From: Desulfonatronospira sp.
GTDB lineage: Bacteria > Desulfobacterota > Desulfovibrionia > Desulfovibrionales > Desulfonatronovibrionaceae
Length of the DNA: 24,204 nt
NCBI GenBank assembly: GCA_003563255.1
Contig: PWSL01000162.1
Location: forward strand, 1 to 24,204
Direction of reading: 5' to 3'
Part shown: one piece after another, positions 1 to 9,145 of the stretch
Position numbering within the stretch: the first letter of the stretch is position 1
Layout of the letters: every line of letters starts with the position of its first letter
Notes under the pieces: generated by a model
Told to the model about the DNA's origin: nothing
The model's input: the letters and a program-made list of their open reading frames with translations, nothing else
Databases searched by the model: none
Program-made: the position numbers and the translations under genes

Positions 1-119
1 AGGCACCCCCGCACTTATTTTTATTAAAAATGATCTTGGTTTTATTGGAAAAAATAAGTGCGGGGAGAGCCAGTCCCCGCAGGTCAATCATAAGTTTCGC
101 TGTAGTGCTAAACAGATAC
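1..119. repeat. Truncated palindromic MITE-like element upstream of rsmH (same family as 21204-21342)
   Basis: A perfect 16-bp inverted repeat (7-22 CCCCGCACTTATTTTT against 50-65) surrounds a 27-nt loop, followed by the core GAGAGCCAGTCCCCGC. The right end (107-119, GCTAAACAGATAC) matches the right terminal inverted repeat of the element at 21204-21342. The first bases (GGCACCCCCGCAC) match the inside of that element's other arm, so the left end lies outside the window. Positions 92-109 (AAGTTTCGCTGTAGTGCT) are the reverse complement of a motif at 15829. Family membership is read directly from the sequence; mobility is inferred. Confidence 0.75.
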
Positions 120-138
120 TTGAAAAGCAACTTTTCAA
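120..138. other. Short perfect hairpin next to the repeat end
   Basis: TTGAAAAG (120-127) and CTTTTCAA (131-138) form an 8-bp stem with a 3-nt loop directly after the repeat end. No T-run follows, so it does not look like an intrinsic terminator. TTGAAAAG is also the 8 bases where a target duplication of the truncated element would lie. Positions 139-219 hold nothing further that I can support apart from the rsmH leader. Confidence 0.35.
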
Positions 139-219
139 ATTTTCGCTGAAGTGATAACTGGAAAGAGTTTTCAAACATCCGCTTTATAACCGTTGAGGCG
201 GAAAGGACGTAAAGTACCA

Positions 220-1209
220 GTGCAGGCGACTCAGGAGTACCTCTATACCCACCGGCCGGTGATGCTGGAAGAAGTTCTGGATTTTCTTGATCCCGTTCCC
301 GGCGGAAGATACCTGGACGGCACCCTGGGGCTGGGCGGGCATAGTCTGGAAATCCTTAAGTATACCCAGGGGAAATGCCAGGTGCTGGGCATGGACATGG
401 ACGAGGAAGCCCTGGAACTGGCCCGGGAGAACCTGGTGAAATACAGTGAAAATACATGCCTGGTCATGGATCCTTACCACTTTTTTGAAGAGCATATGCA
501 GAGCCTGGGGTGGCACAAGCTGGACGGTGCTCTTCTGGACCTGGGCCTTTCTTCGCTGCAGCTGGACAAAGCGGAAAAGGGGTTCAGCTTTATTCATGAC
601 GGTCCGCTGGATATGCGCATGGGACATTCCCAGGGGTTTCAGCCCGCATCCACCCTGCTGCAGAACTTATCTTTTGCCGCTCTGAAAAAGATTCTTTATG
701 AACTGGGCGAAGAGCCCATGGCACCCAGAATTGCCAGGGCCATAATCCAGGCTCGTGAAAGAAACAGCATAAGAAGTACACTGGAACTGGCGCAAATAGT
801 GGAACAGGCCTACCCTGCCCAGAGAAGACGGTCAGCCAGGAATCACCCGGCCACCAGAACGTTTATGGCCCTGCGCATGGCCATAAACCATGAACTTGAA
901 AGCCTGAAGGAGTTTCTGGAAAAAATACCACTTTACCTTCGCCCCGGGGCAAGGCTGGTGGTAATATCTTTTCACTCCCTGGAAGACAGGATGGTCAAGC
1001 AGTACCTGCGCAGGCAGGCTTCAACCTGTATCTGCCCTCCCAGATCGCCGGTATGTAACTGCAACCACCAAAAAACCTTTGAAATTCTGACCAAAAAACC
1101 TCTGACTCCCTCAAAAGAAGAAACAGAGCGTAATCCCAGGAGCAGAAGCGCCAAGCTCAGGGCCGCTCAACGGACCGAAGAATACGGGAATATGGGAGTG
1201 GGGGTGTAG
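220..1209 (+). CDS. rsmH: 16S rRNA (cytosine-1402-N4)-methyltransferase RsmH (MraW)
   Basis: RsmH methylates N4 of C1402 in 16S rRNA using S-adenosylmethionine and is usually the first or second dcw gene. Visible family motifs, in order: HRPVMLEEVL near the N-terminus, the SAM-binding loop GRYLDGTLGLGGHS, DGALLDLGLSSLQLD, NHPATRTFMALRMAINHEL, and ISFHSLEDRMVK. The C-terminal third is basic, with a Cys-rich stretch (CICPPRSPVCNC) as in the family. I chose GTG 220, which gives 329 residues and has AAAGGA at 202-207, though 12 nt away. The frame is also open back to TTG 193, which has no ribosome binding site. mraZ, normally just upstream, is not in the window; repeat DNA is there instead. Confidence 0.95.
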   Translation: MQATQEYLYTHRPVMLEEVLDFLDPVPGGRYLDGTLGLGGHSLEILKYTQGKCQVLGMDMDEEALELARENLVKYSENTCLVMDPYHFFEEHMQSLGWHKLDGALLDLGLSSLQLDKAEKGFSFIHDGPLDMRMGHSQGFQPASTLLQNLSFAALKKILYELGEEPMAPRIARAIIQARERNSIRSTLELAQIVEQAYPAQRRRSARNHPATRTFMALRMAINHELESLKEFLEKIPLYLRPGARLVVISFHSLEDRMVKQYLRRQASTCICPPRSPVCNCNHQKTFEILTKKPLTPSKEETERNPRSRSAKLRAAQRTEEYGNMGVGV

Positions 1210-1265
1210 GGTGATTTAGGGGGTTGGCAGAGAGAATGATAAACAATTTTTTATTGATTTTAATG

Positions 1266-1313
1266 ACCACTACAGAGATTTTTTTATTGACCTACTGGGA
1301 CCAGAGCTGGACC
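1266..1313. repeat. Degenerate repeat end fragment
   Basis: CACTACAGAGATTTTTTTAT followed by TGACCTACTGGGAC resembles the element start at 15831 (CACTACAGCGAAACTTATTT, then TGATCTCCGGGGAC). It probably is one end of an eroded copy. Similarity was judged by eye. Confidence 0.4.
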
Positions 1314-1401
1314 CCCGTCTTTGCTCGAAATTATCTTGTTGTTTTGTGACCGGGTTTTCAGGAGTAAGTCACAATAATTATCTGACAATCTTTTTTTTAC
1401 T

Positions 1402-1547
1402 ATCACTACAGGGACACTTTATTTAAGCGGGAAGGGGACCGGCTCTTTTACCGCCGAGAGCCCAGCCATTTTACGGTTTGAGTTCGGCAAAAGTGCCTGT
1501 CCCTGGTGGCTGAGGCAAAAATTAACACAAAGTGTCGCTGTTGTGCT
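1402..1547. repeat. Palindromic intergenic element of about 146 bp
   Basis: The imperfect terminal inverted repeats are ATCACTACAGGGACACTTT (1402-1420) and AAAGTGTCGCTGTTGTGCT (1529-1547). Inner arms GGGGACCGGCTCTTTTACCG and CGGCAAAAGTGCCTGTCC face each other. The same inner arms occur at 15863-15930 between ftsA and ftsZ. Flanking 8-mers match at only 5 of 8 positions, so any target duplication is eroded. Confidence 0.6.
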
Positions 1548-1591
1548 ATTTTGGTTATTCTCAATGTACGTAGCAGCCTAGCACCTGAAAT

Positions 1592-1882
1592 ATGCCTGAT
1601 AAGAAGAAAGAAAGAAATACCGGCAGTTATCAATGGTTGGCTATTATGCTGATGTTGACCTTTATCCTGGGGCTGGCCAAGGTATGGGTGACCGTGGAGA
1701 GAGTGGACCTGGCCTACCGCATGGAAAGGCTTCAGGGTGAGTACCGAGACAACAGGGAGTTGCGGACCAAGCTGACCATAGAGAGAAACAACCTGATGTC
1801 CCCGTACAGGCTCAGGGAATTCGGGCAGCAACACGGTTTGTTCAAGCCCGGGGATGAACAGATCCGCAAAATCACTAAGTAA
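1592..1882 (+). CDS. ftsL: Cell division protein FtsL-like
   Basis: A 96-residue single-pass protein: a basic N-terminus, one membrane segment at about residues 14-32 (WLAIMLMLTFILGLAKVWV), then a charged helical stretch (about 36-70) suited to a coiled coil. It ends with YRLREFGQQHGLFKPG, the typical FtsL-type tail. FtsL joins FtsB and FtsQ in the divisome and activates FtsW/FtsI. Sequence conservation in this family is poor, so the name rests on size, topology and position directly before ftsI. The ATG has no good ribosome binding site. The frame ends 7 bp before the preferred ftsI start. Confidence 0.85.
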   Translation: MPDKKKERNTGSYQWLAIMLMLTFILGLAKVWVTVERVDLAYRMERLQGEYRDNRELRTKLTIERNNLMSPYRLREFGQQHGLFKPGDEQIRKITK

Positions 1883-1889
1883 AGGGCGT

Positions 1890-3848
1890 ATGGCATTGAA
1901 AAAAGCCAAAAACAAGTCCAGGGACTACAGCAGAATCAAGATCGGCCTTGTACTTGCGCTCTGCTTCGTGTTCTGGGGTGGCCTGTGGGCCAGGGCCGTG
2001 CAGGTGCAGATCCTGCGGGGCGAGGAACTGGCGGAACAGGCCAGCAGGCAGTATTTCAGCCAGGAGAAGATCCTGGGCAAAAGGGGTGAGATATTCGACC
2101 GCGAAGGACGGGTACTGGCCCAGAGCGTACGCAGCAAGTCAATATATGCCAACCCCTTCATGATGGATAATATTCCTGCCAGCTCAGCGCGACTGGCCGG
2201 TATTCTTGATGCAGACCCGGGCTCCATCCAAGCCAGGCTTGACCGTAAAAGCAGCTTTGTCTGGCTGGACAGAAAAGTCAGCGACCGGGTGGCCCACCAG
2301 GTCTCCTCGGCTGACATCCCTGGAGTCTTTATTATGGACGAGCACAGCCGGGTTTATCCTCAAAAACACCTGTTAGGACAGGTACTGGGATTTGTGGGCA
2401 TGGACAACACCGGGCTTGAGGGTCTGGAAAGGTCCCTGGATGATCGCCTGAGTGGGGCTGAGATGGTTATGATCATGCAGAGGGATGCCTCCGGGCAGAG
2501 ATTCAACCTGCTGCCCAGACAGCCGGATGGGCAGGTGGACGGCCAGGATATTCACCTGACCATAGACTCCCGGATGCAGTTTTACGTGGAGCAGGCTCTG
2601 GCGGATGCAGTAGAGGACAATGACGCCCGAAGCGGCATCGCCATGGTGGTGCATGTACCTACCGGGGACATACTGGCCTGGGCCAACTATCCTTTTTTCA
2701 ATCCCAACAATTTTCGCTCATCCACTCCAGATATATGGCGCAACCGCGGAGCCACCGATCTTATCGAACCCGGTTCCACCCTCAAGCCATTCCTGGTGGC
2801 TGCAGCTCTGGAAGAAAACGTGGCCCGGGGCGATTCTCTTTATTACTGTGAACAGGGACTCTGGAGGCTGGGCAGAAATCAGATCAAGGACGTCAGGGAG
2901 TACGGCTGGCTGACTGTAAACAGGATTCTGCGCTACTCCAGCAATATTTGTGCGGCCAAGATAGGCCTGGACATGGGGCCCGGCACTCTGCACCAGTACC
3001 TGGTAAACCTGGGCCTGGACCAGCCCACTGGAGTACAGGTTCCCGGGCAGACCAGCGGTCTGCTGCGTCCCCCGCATACCTGGAGAGACATGGACCTGGC
3101 GACCATTTCATTCGGCCAGGGCATGGCCACCTCCTTTCTTCAGCTGGCCCGGGCCTTCACTATCCTGGGCAACCACGGGGTCTTCACGGATTTGAATATC
3201 CTGCAGGACCAGAGCAGTCCTGTCTCTTCCGGCCAGAGGATTATCTCCAGGGAGGTCAGTCGCGACGTGCTGGCCATGATGCGCGACTCGGTGGAGAGGG
3301 ACGGCACCGGGACCAGGGCCAGGATAAGTGGCATTGAAGTGGGGGGGAAGACCGGCACCGCCCAGAAGGCTTCCCCAAGTGGGGGGTACAGTGACAAGTA
3401 TGTGGCCTCTTTTGCGGGGTTTTTGCCGGCCATGGATCCGGAATATATGATCATGGTGCTGGTGGATGAACCTACCAGACCTTTTTACGGCGGCCTGGTG
3501 GCAGCCCCTGCCTTTCAGCGCATCGGCGGCAGGATCCTTGCCTCAGAACAGGGTCTTGGTCTGCGCAGGCTGGTTCTGGAAAGTTCCGGGGAAGCCCAGG
3601 GCGCATCTACCTCTGATGGCTCCAGGTTCAGTATTGTCCCCAGGCAAGACGTGGAAATGGACACCAGCCATGTTCCTGACCTGCGGGGCATCCCTTTGCG
3701 CCTGGCTGTGGAAAACCTGCTCAAGGCAGGGATTGAACCTACTCTCCAGGGCCGGGGAGTAATGGTGCGGGACCAGGATCCCGGACCGGGCAGCAGTTGG
3801 AGCAACCAACAGAAGCAAATAACCCTCAAGCTGTGCTCAGAGTCTTGA
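1890..3848 (+). CDS. ftsI: Septal peptidoglycan transpeptidase FtsI (class B PBP) with PASTA domain
   Basis: FtsI cross-links septal peptidoglycan in the periplasm. One N-terminal membrane anchor (about residues 17-35) is followed by a PBP dimerisation domain and a transpeptidase domain. All three active-site motifs are present: S296-T-L-K with the nucleophile serine, S350-S-N, and K487-T-G-T. A C-terminal PASTA domain (about 593-650, starting VPDLRGIPLRLAVENLL) is typical of deltaproteobacterial and Gram-positive FtsI but absent from E. coli PBP3. I chose ATG 1890 (AAAGGG just upstream, 7 bp after ftsL). The frame is open to ATG 1854 inside ftsL, which would add 12 residues. Confidence 0.95.
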   Translation: MALKKAKNKSRDYSRIKIGLVLALCFVFWGGLWARAVQVQILRGEELAEQASRQYFSQEKILGKRGEIFDREGRVLAQSVRSKSIYANPFMMDNIPASSARLAGILDADPGSIQARLDRKSSFVWLDRKVSDRVAHQVSSADIPGVFIMDEHSRVYPQKHLLGQVLGFVGMDNTGLEGLERSLDDRLSGAEMVMIMQRDASGQRFNLLPRQPDGQVDGQDIHLTIDSRMQFYVEQALADAVEDNDARSGIAMVVHVPTGDILAWANYPFFNPNNFRSSTPDIWRNRGATDLIEPGSTLKPFLVAAALEENVARGDSLYYCEQGLWRLGRNQIKDVREYGWLTVNRILRYSSNICAAKIGLDMGPGTLHQYLVNLGLDQPTGVQVPGQTSGLLRPPHTWRDMDLATISFGQGMATSFLQLARAFTILGNHGVFTDLNILQDQSSPVSSGQRIISREVSRDVLAMMRDSVERDGTGTRARISGIEVGGKTGTAQKASPSGGYSDKYVASFAGFLPAMDPEYMIMVLVDEPTRPFYGGLVAAPAFQRIGGRILASEQGLGLRRLVLESSGEAQGASTSDGSRFSIVPRQDVEMDTSHVPDLRGIPLRLAVENLLKAGIEPTLQGRGVMVRDQDPGPGSSWSNQQKQITLKLCSES

Positions 3849-3903
3849 GATAATCGGCCGTGGAAATTCCTGGCGAAAAAAAACAAAGGTAAAACTTGCA
3901 TTC

Positions 3904-5373
3904 ATGAGCAGCTGGAACAAAGTCTTGAATGAAGCCCGCCTGGGCAGGCAGGTGCAAAACAACTCCCGTCTCGTAAGTCCCGGGGATATCTTTGTGGCCG
4001 TTCCCGGCACCAGGGTCCATGGAAATGCTTTTATCCCAGAGGCCCTGGACCGTGGAGCTGCCTTTGTGGTTGCGGACAGTGAATATCCCGGCATGGACAG
4101 GGTGATTATACATTCCAGACCCGCCATTGCCCTGGGAGCACTGGCCCGGGCATACTTCGGCACCGGCAACCTGGATATGAAAGTGGTAGGCATAACCGGG
4201 ACCAACGGCAAGACCACCACCAGCTATATCCTGGAATACCTCTTCACCTGCAGCGGATACCGGGTAGGGGTGCTTGGCACGGTCAACTACCGCTGGCCGG
4301 GAACACTTCTCAAGGCCGGGACGACCACCCCGGACTGCCTGAAACTGCACCGTATGCTGGCTGACATGCAGCGCCAGGGAGTGCAGGTGGTCTTTCTGGA
4401 GGCATCCTCCCACGCCCTGGACCAGAAGCGCCTGGCCGGCATTGACGTCCACGTGGGGGTCTTTACCAACCTTTCCCGGGATCATCTGGATTACCACAAA
4501 GACATGCAGGACTATTTTCAGGCCAAGAAAAAACTCTTTGAGCCGACAGACTCCGGAAAATTCCTGGGGAGCATCATCAACCTGGACGACCCTTACGGGC
4601 GTATCCTGGCCCTGGAAGCACCCAGTGTCATTGGATACGGTCTTCAAAATACATTCCCCCCTCTGCTTCAGGGACGTCTGGTGCATAGTTCTGCCAGGGG
4701 AATAGAGTTAAAATGCCGCTTCCGGGACACCTCCTGGAGCATCTCCTGCAGTCTGCCCGGGACTCACAATGCCCAGAATCTCCTGGCGGCCCAGGGAGTC
4801 GGACTCTGCCTGGGACTGGGACCTGGAGACTTTCAGTGCCTGAAAAACCTTGGCAGCATCCCCGGACGCCTGGAAAAGGTGCACAGTCCTGGGGAAATTA
4901 ATATTTTCGTGGATTATGCCCATACCCCGGATGCGCTGGAAAACGTCTGCCTGGCCCTAAAAGGCCTGCCCTTCGCAAAACTGGCCGTCCTTTTCGGGTG
5001 CGGCGGAGACCGGGACCGGGGCAAGCGCCAGGCAATGGGCCGGGCCGTGGCCTCCCACGCGGACGTGGTCTTTTTAACCTCTGACAACCCCAGGTTTGAA
5101 GACCCGGAAAACATTATCCAGGACATCCTGCCAGGACTGAACGGGCACCCCTGCGTAAACGTTGAGCCGGACCGCAGGCTGGCCATTGTCCGGGCCGTAT
5201 CCGGTCTGGGGCCGGGTGAGGCCCTGCTGGTGGCCGGCAAGGGACATGAGGACTACCAGGAAGTCCGGGGCGTCAGGCATGCCTTCAGCGACGCCGAAGA
5301 AATACAAAAGGCCCTGCAATACCTGCATAACCATACACATGAACCTTTTGGTACAGAAGCAGGATACACATGA
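3904..5373 (+). CDS. murE: UDP-MurNAc-L-Ala-D-Glu:meso-diaminopimelate ligase MurE
   Basis: MurE adds the third stem-peptide residue in the cytoplasm at the cost of ATP. The 489 residues fit the family. The ATP loop [11 protein letters not shown] spans residues 96-106 (K103). D394-N-P-R is the signature of enzymes that choose meso-diaminopimelate rather than lysine, so the wall is predicted to be A2pm-type. Other family segments are TTPDCLKLHRML, EASSHALDQKRL, FTNLSRDHLDYH and the C-terminal GKGHEDYQ. A 55-bp spacer separates it from ftsI, with AAAGG upstream of the ATG. Its stop overlaps the murF start (ATGA), implying translational coupling. Confidence 0.97.
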   Translation: MSSWNKVLNEARLGRQVQNNSRLVSPGDIFVAVPGTRVHGNAFIPEALDRGAAFVVADSEYPGMDRVIIHSRPAIALGALARAYFGTGNLDMKVVGITGTNGKTTTSYILEYLFTCSGYRVGVLGTVNYRWPGTLLKAGTTTPDCLKLHRMLADMQRQGVQVVFLEASSHALDQKRLAGIDVHVGVFTNLSRDHLDYHKDMQDYFQAKKKLFEPTDSGKFLGSIINLDDPYGRILALEAPSVIGYGLQNTFPPLLQGRLVHSSARGIELKCRFRDTSWSISCSLPGTHNAQNLLAAQGVGLCLGLGPGDFQCLKNLGSIPGRLEKVHSPGEINIFVDYAHTPDALENVCLALKGLPFAKLAVLFGCGGDRDRGKRQAMGRAVASHADVVFLTSDNPRFEDPENIIQDILPGLNGHPCVNVEPDRRLAIVRAVSGLGPGEALLVAGKGHEDYQEVRGVRHAFSDAEEIQKALQYLHNHTHEPFGTEAGYT

Positions 5374-6758
5374 ACCTGGAACTTCAGGAAGCAGCCCTGG
5401 CCATGCAGGCCCGGGTGGATAGAGACCGGCCCTGGAACATTCAGGTTGCCGGGGTCCAGACGGACAGCCGCAAAACCGGACCGGGAGAGCTGTTTTTCTG
5501 CCTGCAGGGAAGTAGATCCGACGGCCACAGCTATGCCGGACAAGCCGCGACCCGGGGGGCCGCAGGTATTGTGGCCCACAAAGAGCTTTCGAACATTATG
5601 GATACACCGGTGCTTATGGTGGATGATACCCTCAAGGCCCTGGGCCGCCTGGGCCGGCACTGGAGACAAAAAGCCGGCCGCTTGGTGCTGGGCATAACCG
5701 GTTCCGCCGGCAAGACCACCACCAAGGAGATCCTGGCAGGAGTTCTGGCAGCACGTTTTCGGGTGGGTAAAAACTACAGAAACTGGAACAACCAGCTGGG
5801 TCTGCCTCTTTCCCTGTGCATGCAAAGCGGGGATGAGGATTTCTGGGTAATGGAACTGGGTATAAACAACCACCAGGACATGGACCGGCTTGGGGAAATA
5901 CTTTTACCTGACGCGGCCCTTATCTTAAACGTAGGCCCCTGCCACCTGGAGGGACTAGGGGATGTAGCCGGGGTGGCCTCTGCCAAGGCCCGACTCCTGG
6001 ACCACATCCAGGCCGGTGGCAAGGCCTATATAAACATGGACTACCCCGAACTGAAGCGGGAAGCCGGGGCCAGACAGGAATTGAATATCACATGGTTTTC
6101 CAGGCGGCATTCAGAGGCCGGCTATCGCGTCATCCACCTGCAGGCGGACAGGTTTCTGCTGCACCTTGACGGGCAGGAAATATCATTCACGGCCCCTGTG
6201 CAGGGGGCGCACCTGTGCGAAAACCTGGCTGCAGTCTGGGCTGTGTCCCTGGAATTCGGCATGCAGCCTGGCGAGATCAAGGAAGCACTGAAAAAAGCGG
6301 TTCTACCGGAACAGAGGATGTCTGTGAGCCGTCTGGGCGACTGGACGGTTATCGATGACTCTTACAACGCCAACCCCATGTCCATGCAGGCCGCCCTGGA
6401 AACCGCCCGCAGCCTGGCATCCGGAAAAGACCTTGTCCTGGTGCTGGGAGATATGGCTGAGCTTGGTCCGGGCGAAGCCCTGACCCACGCAGAACTGGGC
6501 CGTACTCTGTGCCGGGATGGTTTTACCGCCCTTTTTTATCACGGGGACAACCTGCAGCACGTTATGTCGGGCATGAACGGTTCAGGGAGCCGCAGAACTC
6601 TTTACGTACAGGACACAACTTCATTTCAGAAGGCCTGGGAAAAACAGGGTTGTTCCGGCGGGGTAATTCTTTTCAAGGGCTCCAGAAGGGCCGGCATGGA
6701 AAAATTTGTGCAGGCATTCAAGCACTGTCTGGCAACCCCTGAAAAAACGGGGTCATAA
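5370..6758 (+). CDS. murF: UDP-MurNAc-tripeptide:D-Ala-D-Ala ligase MurF
   Basis: MurF attaches D-Ala-D-Ala to complete the UDP-MurNAc-pentapeptide. Mur ligase features: ATP loop GITGSAGKTTTKE from residue 108 (K115), NYRNWNNQLGLPLSL typical of MurF, ELGINNHQDM, and DDSYNANPMSMQAAL in the C-terminal region, followed by VLGDMAELG. The length of 462 fits the family. The start overlaps the murE stop, and the TAA stop touches the mraY ATG with no gap. No ddl gene is in the window, so the D-Ala-D-Ala ligase supplying the substrate must be encoded elsewhere. Confidence 0.97.
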   Translation: MNLELQEAALAMQARVDRDRPWNIQVAGVQTDSRKTGPGELFFCLQGSRSDGHSYAGQAATRGAAGIVAHKELSNIMDTPVLMVDDTLKALGRLGRHWRQKAGRLVLGITGSAGKTTTKEILAGVLAARFRVGKNYRNWNNQLGLPLSLCMQSGDEDFWVMELGINNHQDMDRLGEILLPDAALILNVGPCHLEGLGDVAGVASAKARLLDHIQAGGKAYINMDYPELKREAGARQELNITWFSRRHSEAGYRVIHLQADRFLLHLDGQEISFTAPVQGAHLCENLAAVWAVSLEFGMQPGEIKEALKKAVLPEQRMSVSRLGDWTVIDDSYNANPMSMQAALETARSLASGKDLVLVLGDMAELGPGEALTHAELGRTLCRDGFTALFYHGDNLQHVMSGMNGSGSRRTLYVQDTTSFQKAWEKQGCSGGVILFKGSRRAGMEKFVQAFKHCLATPEKTGS

Positions 6759-7835
6759 ATGCTTTATCACCTGCTTTACCCTTTGAGTGAAGACATCAGT
6801 TTTTTCAATGTCTTTCGCTACATTACCTTCAGGAGCATATACGCCCTGCTCACTGCCCTGCTTTTGAGCCTCTGGCTTGGGCCCAGGTTCATCAAGTGGC
6901 TGCAGCGCATAAAATGCGGCCAGTATGTCCAGGAAGACGGGCCCGATCACCAGGTAAAACAGGGCACCCCCACCATGGGCGGGGTTCTCGTGGCCTTCTC
7001 TCTGGCGGTAAGCGTTCTTCTGTGGGGGGATCTGACCAACAGGCTCGTCTGGATGTGCCTGTTTGTATTCGGAGGGTTTTTCCTGGTGGGTTTTTTTGAT
7101 GACTACCTGAAGGTAATCAAGAAGCACAACCAGGGCCTAAGCGTCAAAAGCAAGCTTCTGGGCCAGGGCATTATTGCCCTGGGTGCGGTCTCCATGCTCC
7201 TGACCATGCCGGGTTACAACACTGAGCTGCTTATACCCTTTTTCAAGGATCTCCGGCCGGACCTGTTTCTTTTTTATGTTCCCTTTGCCGCGGTGGTCAT
7301 GATCGGGGCCTCCAACGGGGTGAACCTCACCGACGGCCTGGACGGCCTGGCCATCGGGCCGTACATAGTCAGCGCCGGGTGCCTGTCCATATTTGTATAT
7401 GTATCCGGGCATTATCACCTGGCGGACTATCTGCAGGTGCCCTACATACCCGGACTGGGCGAGGTGACAGTATTCTGCGGGGCCCTGGTGGGGGCGGGAC
7501 TGGGATTTCTATGGTACAACGCCTACCCGGCCCAGATTTTTATGGGCGATACCGGCAGCATCAGCCTGGGGGGTACCCTGGGTTTTATTGCAGTTCTTTG
7601 CAAACAGGAACTTTTGCTCATCATCGTAGGGGGGCTTTTCGTTATCGAAACCCTCTCGGTGATCCTTCAGGTAGGCTATTACAAGATGAGCGGAGGCAAG
7701 CGCATTTTTCGCATGGCCCCGCTGCATCATCATTTTGAACTAAAAGGGGTCCCGGAATCCAAGATAATAATCCGGTTCTGGATTCTGTCCATACTCTTCG
7801 CTTTGGCGGCATTGAGCACACTTAAGCTCAGGTAG
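6759..7835 (+). CDS. mraY: Phospho-MurNAc-pentapeptide transferase MraY
   Basis: MraY moves phospho-MurNAc-pentapeptide from UDP to undecaprenyl phosphate, making lipid I at the inner membrane. The protein is a 358-residue polytopic membrane protein with about ten hydrophobic segments. Signature motifs: GTPTMGGVL, the Asp pair in GFFDDYLKV (D114, D115), [18 protein letters not shown] (D192, D195), [14 protein letters not shown], and the HHHFELKG loop near the C-terminus. It starts immediately after the murF stop without its own clear ribosome binding site, which suggests coupled translation. Confidence 0.97.
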   Translation: MLYHLLYPLSEDISFFNVFRYITFRSIYALLTALLLSLWLGPRFIKWLQRIKCGQYVQEDGPDHQVKQGTPTMGGVLVAFSLAVSVLLWGDLTNRLVWMCLFVFGGFFLVGFFDDYLKVIKKHNQGLSVKSKLLGQGIIALGAVSMLLTMPGYNTELLIPFFKDLRPDLFLFYVPFAAVVMIGASNGVNLTDGLDGLAIGPYIVSAGCLSIFVYVSGHYHLADYLQVPYIPGLGEVTVFCGALVGAGLGFLWYNAYPAQIFMGDTGSISLGGTLGFIAVLCKQELLLIIVGGLFVIETLSVILQVGYYKMSGGKRIFRMAPLHHHFELKGVPESKIIIRFWILSILFALAALSTLKLR

Positions 7836-7843
7836 GATAAATC

Positions 7844-9145
7844 ATGCAGGAGATGGTGCATAAAGATCAGTTGAAAGGCCACAAGGTGGTGGTAGTGGGC
7901 GCTGGCCGTTCAGGCCTGTCCGCCGCTGCCCTGCTTCAGTCCCTGGGAGCCGGGGTACGCCTTCTGGAGAAGCGAACCGACTTTGATGTCTCCCAGCTGG
8001 ATTCCAGAGGGTTGTTCAACGTGGAGCCTGTCCTGGGAGAGCACAGACCGGAGCATTTCCAGGGCGCGGACCTGGTGGTGGTCAGTCCCGGCATCTCCCT
8101 GGCCATGGTCAGGGGGCTTTGCCCGGCAGGCCAGACCGTGATCTCGGAGCTGGAGCTGGCTTCCTGGTTCATTTCCGAACCGGTCATCGCCGTCACCGGC
8201 ACCAACGGCAAGACCACCACCTGCATGCTCATTCAAAAAGTTCTGGAAAAAGCCGGACGCAAGGTGTTCACCGGCGGCAACATAGGAACCCCGTTGAGCG
8301 ATCATGTGCTTTCGGGAAAAAGAGCCGACATACTGGTCCTGGAGGTAAGCAGCTTTCAGCTACAAGGCTGCAGCGGGTTTACCCCGCACGTGGGTGTGCT
8401 GCTCAACTTCTCCGCCAACCACCTGGATCACCATGAAAGCGAAGACGAGTATTTCAGAGCCAAGATGCAGCTCTTTGCCCGCCAGGGCCCCATGGACCTG
8501 GCTGTACTGCCCCTGGAACTGAGAGCAAGGGTGGAGTCTGATTTCAGAATCAAAAGCAATATCACCTACTTTGCCCCCACGGGAAGATTTCATTGCCCCG
8601 GCCTGCCCGGGGCACACAACCAGGCCAATATGGAGGCGGCCATGCTGGCCTGCGGCTTTGTGGACGTAAGCAGAAATATCTTTGACCAGGCCCTGCTGGA
8701 ATTTGTTCCTCCGCCGCACCGGCAGGAGGTGTTTCTACAGGACAAAGGGGTGCGCTACATCAATGACTCCAAGGCTACCACTCTGGAAGCCATGACAGCC
8801 GCCCTCAAGGCCTTTGACTCACCCATCAGGCTGCTGGCCGGGGGAAGATACAAGGGCGGGGACTTTTCCCTGCTGGCCGGCACCCTGCAGGAAAAGGCGG
8901 CCAAGGTTTACCTCTTCGGCGACAGCCGGGAGATATTTGAAGACGCCTGGAAAAACAGCGCTGACATGGAGCACTTTGCGGACCTGGAGCAGGCCGCAGC
9001 CAGGGCGGTACAGGAAGCAGGTCCCGGGGACAATGTACTTTTGTCCCCCGGCACCTCGAGCTTTGATCTTTTCAATAATTACCAGGAGCGAGGGGAGGCC
9101 TTCAAGGTAGCCGTGAGAAAGGCAACCGGCATAACACTGCAGTGA
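7844..9145 (+). CDS. murD: UDP-MurNAc-L-alanine:D-glutamate ligase MurD
   Basis: MurD adds D-glutamate to UDP-MurNAc-L-Ala. The N-terminal Rossmann-like domain opens with [17 protein letters not shown], then the ATP loop [10 protein letters not shown] at residues 117-126 (K123). Later come [37 protein letters not shown] and [11 protein letters not shown], all MurD-type; it ends with [22 protein letters not shown]. The 433 residues fit the family. The start 8 bp after mraY has TAGGA upstream. The TGA stop overlaps a GTG that opens a tandem-repeat frame running to ftsW. Confidence 0.97.
   Translation: MQEMVHKDQLKGHKVVVVGAGRSGLSAAALLQSLGAGVRLLEKRTDFDVSQLDSRGLFNVEPVLGEHRPEHFQGADLVVVSPGISLAMVRGLCPAGQTVISELELASWFISEPVIAVTGTNGKTTTCMLIQKVLEKAGRKVFTGGNIGTPLSDHVLSGKRADILVLEVSSFQLQGCSGFTPHVGVLLNFSANHLDHHESEDEYFRAKMQLFARQGPMDLAVLPLELRARVESDFRIKSNITYFAPTGRFHCPGLPGAHNQANMEAAMLACGFVDVSRNIFDQALLEFVPPPHRQEVFLQDKGVRYINDSKATTLEAMTAALKAFDSPIRLLAGGRYKGGDFSLLAGTLQEKAAKVYLFGDSREIFEDAWKNSADMEHFADLEQAAARAVQEAGPGDNVLLSPGTSSFDLFNNYQERGEAFKVAVRKATGITLQ

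Larger units (their letters stand above)
1210..1591. other. rsmH-ftsL intergenic gap of 382 bp made largely of repeat DNA
   Basis: No convincing gene is present on either strand; the minus-strand frame here is a shadow of ftsL that runs on through a repeat. AT-rich sequence (1240-1290) contains a repeat end fragment (1266-1313), and a complete palindromic element lies at 1402-1547. A gap this size inside the dcw cluster is unusual and means ftsL onward may have its own promoter. I could not identify one confidently. Confidence 0.6.

Noticed and set aside
193..219. TTG 193 as the rsmH start
   Set aside because: No ribosome binding site precedes it and the nine extra residues lie before the conserved N-terminus; GTG 220 has AAAGGA upstream, although the spacing is long.
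3826..4686. Long minus-strand open frame of 286 codons opposite murE
   Set aside because: It is fully antisense to murE, which has complete family motifs; GC-rich codon use makes such shadow frames common.
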